DNA of 50,078 nt, taken from positions 132,821 through 182,898 of the forward strand of contig JAGONM010000002.1 of assembly GCA_017993055.1 (NCBI GenBank). The letters run 5' to 3'. The notes below the pieces were generated by a model that was given only the letters and a program-made list of their open reading frames with translations, did not search any database and was not told the origin of the DNA. Positions 44,572 through 50,078 of this stretch are shown here, piece by piece. This stretch comes from Armatimonadota bacterium. GTDB lineage: Bacteria > Armatimonadota > UBA5829 > DTJY01. Position numbers and translations under genes: made by a program. Positions within the stretch are counted from its first letter, which is position 1. The number at the start of each line of letters is the position of its first letter.

Positions 44572-47500
44572 ATGTCACGAAAGATCGCGCTGTTGGCAGC
44601 TATCCTGTTGATTTGCGGCGGGATCGCCTGCGCGGATCCGCCGCCGCCGGGTCAGGCGGATCCGATCTCTTTGGACAAGCCTTCGCCCTCTGTGGCAAAC
44701 TTCGGCTGCTGGCCGAGCCACATCTACGGCGAGGCCTTCGGACCCATGGGCATGGGATTTGATGTCGGCGGACCGGGACCGATCATTCACGTCAGAGCCC
44801 CGTTATACGGCCTCGGGATGATGGACGAGAACGACGCGCACTCCCTTGCAGACAACAACCCCAATGCGAGGCCCATTGTCTACTTCTCGGCCACGCGCCG
44901 ATCGCGAGGCGCCTGGAACACTCAGTATCGCCACCAGGCAAATCGAAACCAGGCCGCCGGCGATCGGTTCGTGACCAACGGCTGGATGAACCTGAGTCCG
45001 GCCCAGTCCTATATGATGAACATGCCGGCCAGCTTGGTCCTATGGCAACCGGGATTCGGGCCGAACCTCCTGAGCGCCAACCAGACGCGCTACAACGAGA
45101 TACCGTCAATCATGCCCGCCCAGGTCAACCCGACCATGGACCCTCTGAAGATAGACGACATGGACGCACTCGACTTGCTGCCGATGGATCTGAACGGCGA
45201 CGAAATGCACGATATGCCGATCTACTTCTCACTCGCGCCGGGATCACCGAGCCTGCCGCCCACGAGGTCGCCGGCGGACATCTTCGTGAGCTGGCCGGGT
45301 TCGGGAGCGTTCAACCTGTGGGCTCCCGCCGCTTCGATGGGGCTCTGGCCGAACGACAATATTGACGCGCTGGTGGTGTATTTCGTCAGCGGCGTCGGAC
45401 AGATGCCTCAGCCGGGCGTTGACTACGCATTGTTCTCCCTTGCACCGGGTAACAGCTTCGGCGCGTCTCCGTCCGACGTGTACGTGACGTCGTTCCAGGG
45501 CTACTCTACGCTGTACTTCCACGGTTCTCAAATCGGGCTCATAGGCAAAGACAATCTGGACGGGTTGGATGTCGAGACGGGGGTAGAGCAGGGCGCACTG
45601 CCCCAGATCTGGGATGAGCTTCCGACGGTGGTGGCTCCGCCTATGACCCCGATAGGTCCCGGACGCCGTGTTCCGGACAACACGCTGGTCAATCTCCACG
45701 GCATAGTGACGTTGATCGGCCCGGACTACATCTACATAGAAGAGCCCACCAGGGCCAGCGGGGTCCGCATTCAGACCATTCCGCCGTGGTATGTGAGCCT
45801 TGGGGATGACCTGCAAGCGGTCGGGATCATCGGAATGTACGACGGCGAACGGGCGGTGTTCCCGAGCGAGCCGGTCTCCGAGATCAGCTCGGACAACCCT
45901 ATACCCGCTCCATTCGATCTGCGGACGCGTGCCGTCGGCGGAGGCGACCTTGATATCTCGAACCCGGGAGTCTCGAACGGCAGAGGCGCGCTGAACGTCG
46001 GTCTGAAGGTCAGGGTCATGGGGATGGTCACTGCGGTTGACCCCTCTCCCGTTCCTCGGTGGTTCTACATATGGGATGGCGCCAACAGCGACACCCAGCC
46101 GCTCAATGACGGCTCCGGCAATCTGGGTGTCAGGGTCGAGCAGACCGCGTTGACCACCCCGTGGATTCCCTGGAAAGACTGGGTCGAGGTGTTCGGTGTC
46201 GTCAGCACCGATGCGGCGGTCGTTCCGGGCCGCGTGATTCCGCTGATACTGCCCACCGCGCCCCCGGGCAAGGTGACCTCGTTCGACGCGATTCAGGCCC
46301 ACCTCCGCTCGAGCTGGAACCTGACTGCGCTCCCCGTGGCTCCGGCGGGAACGAGCGACGGCATCGAGCACTCGGCGAAGCCGTGGGATCCGCCGGTCGT
46401 ATTTGCCGGTGGCGATCCGACCCAACTCGACGGGCGCATGTACCGGTGGGAGTCGTGCAGCCAGAGCCTCTACACCTACGATATGTGGTCTGACGACCAC
46501 GTCTCGAACGGGGCATGGGGTCCATTCGGCGGAGCGCTACTCGGCGACGGATACTGGGTAGATTCCTTCTTCGATGTTACGTTCACCTACTCGGGCAAGA
46601 AGTCCATTGAGGATAAGTGGGTGAGCGTGTGCAAGCCGGGATGGATAATCCTCGGTCATCCGAAGGAACAGATGATGCCTTGGGAGGACGTCAGAGTCCA
46701 CGACGGAGCGCAGATAAAGACCCTCCGCGATGCATCTCAGTACGGGGCAAACTGGCTCAGTTCCGTCGGATATTGGTGGGACGCCGCCACGCAGAGCCTG
46801 ATTGACGTCGGCATCCCGGACGACTGGCCTTCATCGCTGGACCTCGACAAAGGTCATGGGTACTGGTTCCAGTTCTACGAGGGCAACAAGGCACTGCTCT
46901 TCCCGGCCGATGCCACCGCGAGGTTCGAGCAGGTGGACTGGAATCTGGATGGATTCCTCACGCCGAACTCCGAGTGGGGAAGCCTCGATCTGACGTTCAG
47001 CGGCTCGGAGGACGTGCAGTATTTGAACCTGAGCGTGAACGGATCGTGGCAGGCGCAGAACGTTCCGCTCCTGAGCGTCGGCGGCACCAGCGGCCCGAAG
47101 ACGCTGAACGTGATGTTCGACCTCGGCACGCCGCGCGGCATGCCGGTCGGAAACATCAGCTACGGCTACACAATAACCAAGCAGCCGCAGTACGCTGTGC
47201 CGTTGTCCGCCGGCGGAGCACTGGTTGGCGATCGGGAGTTCGAGCTCTACTCCGGGACAGAACCGGAGTCCATCGCAGGTCCGCCGGAGCCTGCGTCGGC
47301 GAACAAAGGCGAAAAGGCGACCAAGTCGGCGGCGCACAGCAAGCCGTTCCCGAACCAGGAGGCCGGCAAGAACGAGTGCGTTCCGGCCGCGGTCTCCAAC
47401 AGCCTGCAGTTCCTGAACTCCCAGCACAGCCTCGGCATGGATGCTGGAGCCATTGACATCGGCGACATGAAGTCGGCGACCGGCTGGACGGCGCCCGGAT

Positions 47501-47874
47501 GCGGCTGGACATGGTACAACAACAAGGCCGCATGGATGGCTGAGAAGAAACTGCCGATCAAGACCACGGCGAAGACCGCCGCGGCCGGGATCAACATGGA
47601 TGACGTCATCAATGACATTCAGAACGGCAATGATGTCGAGTTGGTGGCGAAGTCGCCTAAGGGTGGCGGGCACTGCGTAGCGGTTACGGGATGCACTAAG
47701 AACGCGGACGGCACCTACTCGGTAACGATATCCCACGATACCGACCAGACCGACAACAGCAAGGGGACCACGACCGAAACCGTGACCTACGATCCGGCTA
47801 CGGGCAAGTTCACCGGCGGGAGTCTGAACGGTTGGTCACTGCATCACGTAGTGACGGAGAGCCCGAAGAAGTAG
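44572..47874 (+). CDS. Large secreted protein with OB-like modules and C39-like peptidase domain
   Basis: The 1100-residue product has a signal peptide (MSRKIALLAAILLICGGIACA), a long unassigned N-terminal region (25-350), two OB-like modules (about 370-450 and 470-560; the first has YIYIEEPTRASGVRIQ), a region 570-910 rich in Trp and Gly, and a C-terminal domain (930-1100). The last has NECVPAAVSNSLQFLNSQ (C936), GGGHCVAVTG (H1034) and TISHDTDQ (D1056), the Cys-His-Asp layout of C39/papain-like peptidases. It may process or crosslink partner surface proteins; two PEP-CTERM genes follow. ATG at 44572 has AGGAGG six bases upstream. No membrane anchor is seen. Confidence 0.75.
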   Translation: MSRKIALLAAILLICGGIACADPPPPGQADPISLDKPSPSVANFGCWPSHIYGEAFGPMGMGFDVGGPGPIIHVRAPLYGLGMMDENDAHSLADNNPNARPIVYFSATRRSRGAWNTQYRHQANRNQAAGDRFVTNGWMNLSPAQSYMMNMPASLVLWQPGFGPNLLSANQTRYNEIPSIMPAQVNPTMDPLKIDDMDALDLLPMDLNGDEMHDMPIYFSLAPGSPSLPPTRSPADIFVSWPGSGAFNLWAPAASMGLWPNDNIDALVVYFVSGVGQMPQPGVDYALFSLAPGNSFGASPSDVYVTSFQGYSTLYFHGSQIGLIGKDNLDGLDVETGVEQGALPQIWDELPTVVAPPMTPIGPGRRVPDNTLVNLHGIVTLIGPDYIYIEEPTRASGVRIQTIPPWYVSLGDDLQAVGIIGMYDGERAVFPSEPVSEISSDNPIPAPFDLRTRAVGGGDLDISNPGVSNGRGALNVGLKVRVMGMVTAVDPSPVPRWFYIWDGANSDTQPLNDGSGNLGVRVEQTALTTPWIPWKDWVEVFGVVSTDAAVVPGRVIPLILPTAPPGKVTSFDAIQAHLRSSWNLTALPVAPAGTSDGIEHSAKPWDPPVVFAGGDPTQLDGRMYRWESCSQSLYTYDMWSDDHVSNGAWGPFGGALLGDGYWVDSFFDVTFTYSGKKSIEDKWVSVCKPGWIILGHPKEQMMPWEDVRVHDGAQIKTLRDASQYGANWLSSVGYWWDAATQSLIDVGIPDDWPSSLDLDKGHGYWFQFYEGNKALLFPADATARFEQVDWNLDGFLTPNSEWGSLDLTFSGSEDVQYLNLSVNGSWQAQNVPLLSVGGTSGPKTLNVMFDLGTPRGMPVGNISYGYTITKQPQYAVPLSAGGALVGDREFELYSGTEPESIAGPPEPASANKGEKATKSAAHSKPFPNQEAGKNECVPAAVSNSLQFLNSQHSLGMDAGAIDIGDMKSATGWTAPGCGWTWYNNKAAWMAEKKLPIKTTAKTAAAGINMDDVINDIQNGNDVELVAKSPKGGGHCVAVTGCTKNADGTYSVTISHDTDQTDNSKGTTTETVTYDPATGKFTGGSLNGWSLHHVVTESPKK

Positions 47875-47886
47875 CTCGGGCATTGC

Positions 47887-47919
47887 GGCGCGGGGCGGTC
47901 TTCGGGCCTGCTCCGCGCC
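47887..47919 (+). terminator. Hairpin after the 1100-aa gene
   Basis: GGCGCGG (47887-47893) pairs with CCGCGCC (47913-47919). It has no T tract and may only attenuate transcription into the next gene. Confidence 0.5.
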
Positions 47920-47987
47920 TGCCGGCATCGCGGCGGCTGACTCCGCAGCTGACCGATACGCTGGTAGTTGAGAGGAGGTGAGAAAAG

Positions 47988-48527
47988 ATGACGCGGATAC
48001 TGTACGCGGTCCTTGCGGTCGTGTTTCTTCTGAGTCTCGCAGTGTCTGTTTCAGTTGCGAGTCCGCCGGTGATCGCTCCCTGGGTGGTTACCAAGGCGTA
48101 CGACGCTCAGAAACAGATGAACGAGTATATCTACACGCTCGACTACCAGCACGGTTGGGACTATGCTGGACCCATATTCGACTTCCATCTGAATCTCGGG
48201 AACTGGACACCCGGCCAGATAGAGATCGTTCCGCCCGAGAACTGGGCAGGGTCATGGGACGGCGGCACATACGGGTGTCAGGATCCAAGCGGGAACTACC
48301 CCATCACGGTCGGCAACTACTGCTGGGGTTACTGGAAGATCTACGTGCGCCCCGGATATGGAGATGGCACCACTACGTGCTATTTTACCGACTGGCCGCA
48401 CATGCCGGGCGTAGTCGCACAGCAGATGGGCGTGCTGATCCCTGCGGTTCCTGAGCCCGGATCGCTGCTCGTACTGGGCTCCGGCCTTATGGTCCTCGCG
48501 GGTTCGATCGTCCGGAAGCGCCGATAA
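47988..48527 (+). CDS. PEP-CTERM sorting domain protein (179 aa)
   Basis: An exported protein with a signal peptide (ILYAVLAVVFLLSLAVSVSVA), an aromatic-rich middle (WDYAGPIFDFHLNLGNW; YCWGYWKIYVRPGYGDG) and a canonical tail AVPEPGSLLVLGSGLMVLAG then SIVRKRR. Exosortase processing is inferred from the tail. The middle is of unknown function and resembles the next gene only loosely. GGAGGTGAG lies about five to seven bases before the ATG at 47988. It is 113 nt downstream of the peptidase-like gene. Confidence 0.88.
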   Translation: MTRILYAVLAVVFLLSLAVSVSVASPPVIAPWVVTKAYDAQKQMNEYIYTLDYQHGWDYAGPIFDFHLNLGNWTPGQIEIVPPENWAGSWDGGTYGCQDPSGNYPITVGNYCWGYWKIYVRPGYGDGTTTCYFTDWPHMPGVVAQQMGVLIPAVPEPGSLLVLGSGLMVLAGSIVRKRR

Positions 48528-48630
48528 GAGCGTGCAACAGAGCGGCATATCGTATGATGAAGAGCAGAGCCGGAGTCCGGCTCTCCCTTGGTCTGCCGAT
48601 GTGCCGGAAACTGTAAGGAGGTGACGTGAA

Positions 48631-49131
48631 GTGAAAAAGATGTTAGTAGTTGCATGTCTCTGCGTCATGGTCGCGTTTGTGTCGGTCCCCGCCGTGGCCG
48701 CGCCGCAGGTCGTCCTGGACGGCTCGCCGGTCCCGGTCTCACCCGGTGTCTGGCAGTTCAACTACATCGTCAAGAACTACCAGAGTCCTCAGCACATCAA
48801 TGATCTCGAGGTGGACGCTTCGATGTGCTATGGCTGGATCGAGATGGGCTGCCCCAATGACTGGATAGTCGTGATGCCGATCACGGGTCCGATGGCGCGG
48901 TGGGTCACGGAGGCTGCTCCGGTCTACGCGGAGACCGAAAAGTCCGGCTTCTGGGTCAGGGCTGCCGTTCCGACGTTCTACTACGGAGGAGCCATGTTCA
49001 CCTACGGTCCGAACCACGAGGTGTTCGCTACGGGCACGATGGCGCTGCCGGTGCCTGAGCCGACCGGGCTGCTCGCGCTGGGAAGCGGGCTGTTCGGCGC
49101 GGCGGTGATAGCGCTGAAAAAGCGCAGGTAA
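48631..49131 (+). CDS. PEP-CTERM sorting domain protein (166 aa)
   Basis: It has a signal peptide (KKMLVVACLCVMVAFVSVPAVA), a beta-rich middle with WIEMGCPNDWIVVMP and FWVRAAVPTFYYGG, and a tail PVPEPTGLLALGSGLFGAAV then IALKKRR. The GTG at 48631 follows AAGGAGGTGA (48615-48624), a full-length Shine-Dalgarno match six bases away, so high expression is likely. A rho-independent terminator follows. It is probably a surface or periplasmic structural protein. Confidence 0.88.
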   Translation: MKKMLVVACLCVMVAFVSVPAVAAPQVVLDGSPVPVSPGVWQFNYIVKNYQSPQHINDLEVDASMCYGWIEMGCPNDWIVVMPITGPMARWVTEAAPVYAETEKSGFWVRAAVPTFYYGGAMFTYGPNHEVFATGTMALPVPEPTGLLALGSGLFGAAVIALKKRR

Positions 49132-49161
49132 GTCCGTGGGTGACTCCGAGCAGATCACTTG

Positions 49162-49193
49162 AGGGGAAGTCGCACCGGCGCCTTCCCCTTTTT
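49162..49193 (+). terminator. Rho-independent terminator after the PEP-CTERM gene
   Basis: AGGGGAAG (49162-49169) pairs with CTTCCCCT (49182-49189), followed by TTTTT (49189-49193). It is the clearest intrinsic terminator in the window. Confidence 0.85.
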
Positions 49194-49289
49194 GTCGGAC
49201 TGATCCGGCGCCCGAATCCGCGCGCAGCAGCTGTGGTTTGGGACCGATCGAGCCGGCGAGATACATCAGCAAACAATTCTGGATTTCCC

Positions 49290-49318
49290 TTGACATACCG
49301 AATCGCACGTGCTAATAT
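49290..49318 (+). promoter_or_regulatory. rRNA promoter P2 (upstream)
   Basis: TTGACA (49290-49295), 17-bp spacer, TAATAT (49313-49318). It is the first of two tandem promoters, 106 bp upstream of the second. Confidence 0.75.
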
Positions 49319-49395
49319 GTCGGTCGCCGCTGGTTGTCACAGCCGTGCCCGAAAGAGGGACGCGAAAAAAAAGTTCCGCGCAGGGCAAAAAAGTG

Positions 49396-49424
49396 TTGAC
49401 AGGCCCGCGAGCGTGAGGTATAAT
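49396..49424 (+). promoter_or_regulatory. rRNA promoter P1 (downstream, full consensus)
   Basis: Perfect TTGACA (49396-49401), 17-bp spacer, perfect TATAAT (49419-49424), preceded by an A-rich stretch (49364-49393) that can act as an UP element. Expected start near 49431. Confidence 0.88.
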
Positions 49425-49543
49425 ACCTTTTGTTCGCTGGATGGAAAGCCTCCGGCGAGAACCTTGACAACTGAATAGTGCAAGCGGAGCAAACGTTGAT
49501 TTCCAGTGGATAACGACGTGTGCCAGGTGAGTTTCAAACCAGG

Positions 49544-49565
49544 CTTGTTCGAGCAATCGAACAAG
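49544..49565 (+). promoter_or_regulatory. rRNA leader hairpin with GCAA tetraloop
   Basis: CTTGTTCGA (49544-49552) pairs perfectly with TCGAACAAG (49557-49565) around GCAA, a GNRA tetraloop. It lies midway in the 16S leader and could serve RNase III processing or an antitermination (boxB-like) role. Confidence 0.6.
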
Positions 49566-49669
49566 TCCGTTAGTCTCTTATGAAAGCTGAGAAACTGAGT
49601 GCTTTCCTCTAAGATCTGTCTCCCCAGTGGAGCGCTTCTTTCTGGAAGGCGGTCGGTTTTTTCTGTTTT

Positions 49670-50078
<409 letters not shown>

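Larger units (their letters stand above)
49132..49669. other. Intergenic region upstream of 16S rRNA
   Basis: A 538-bp region with no gene. It contains the terminator at 49162-49193, tandem promoters at 49290-49318 and 49396-49424, and a transcribed leader of about 240 nt from 49431 that includes a GCAA-capped hairpin (49544-49565). No tRNA lies in it. Confidence 0.75.

Noticed and set aside
45244-46500. 418-codon minus-strand frame inside the large secreted protein gene
   Set aside because: Arg/His/Val-rich composition typical of antisense shadows; the plus-strand frame has a signal peptide, a ribosome binding site and domains.

Overview
This is a high-GC chromosomal window from a free-living, diderm-type bacterium. 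The last 409 bases are the 5' part of a 16S rRNA gene. Its text, together with several PEP-CTERM surface proteins, H-X9-DG pseudopilin-like proteins, a UPF0182 protein and a Firmicutes-like housekeeping gene order, suggests Armatimonadota (Armatimonadetes) or a close relative. That placement is an inference from signatures and was not tested by alignment. No phage, integrase, transposase or CRISPR array was seen.

Layout. 1-3046 (minus): a histone-deacetylase-fold hydrolase, a DUF1232 protein and a MATE exporter that runs off the left edge. 3158-7899 (plus): a translation and nucleotide cluster, rpmE-thyX-yqhQ-prfA-prmC-tsaC, behind a consensus promoter. 7881-11501 (minus): tmk-darA-holB downstream of an R3H/AAA ATPase. 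11734-14191 (minus): three pseudopilin-like genes with one strong promoter and a 177-nt leader. 14462-18335: rsmE, a CBS-GGDEF protein, a stand-alone LigD-type 3'-phosphoesterase, a STAS protein, tRNA-Lys(TTT) and a small unknown gene. 18477-24112: UPF0182, a tiny membrane protein, and an STN / STN-GHL10 secreted pair. 24256-25035: tsaB carrying an in-frame palindromic repeat. 25054-30660 (minus): a tandem duplication of a PEP-CTERM + TIGR03790 two-gene module, one copy truncated and sharing a nearly identical 247-bp block with the other. 30846-33939: serA behind an unusually decorated promoter, then an MFS permease. 34012-35295: a small unknown gene and endonuclease IV. 35359-41961 (minus): a compact eight-gene operon, ligA-vanZ-DUF1844-HIT-UDG-pabB-pabC-MshEN. 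42058-49193: secreted proteins (a GH42-like protein, a 1100-residue protein ending in a C39-like peptidase domain, and two PEP-CTERM proteins) with greA between them on the other strand. 49290-50078: tandem rRNA promoters, a leader with a GCAA-capped hairpin, and 16S rRNA.

How it fits together. Most intracellular genes serve translation fidelity (RF1, PrmC, TsaB, TsaC, RsmE, L31), DNA replication and repair (LigA, UDG, Nfo, HolB, LigD-type phosphoesterase) and one-carbon/nucleotide metabolism (ThyX, Tmk, PabB, PabC, SerA). The accessory content is mainly extracytoplasmic and probably depends on an exosortase that is not in this window. Second-messenger links appear as DarA (c-di-AMP), a degenerate GGDEF protein and a free MshEN-like domain (possible c-di-GMP binding).

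The most unusual material is the duplicated PEP-CTERM/TIGR03790 module with apparent gene conversion, the serA promoter (a perfect CRP-type palindrome at about -61.5 plus an 11-bp inverted repeat around the -10 box), the protein-coding palindromic insertion in tsaB, and OB-like modules shared by two otherwise unrelated giant secreted proteins. Recognisable promoters are strikingly uniform: TTGNNN, almost always 17 bp, then a TANNNT box.
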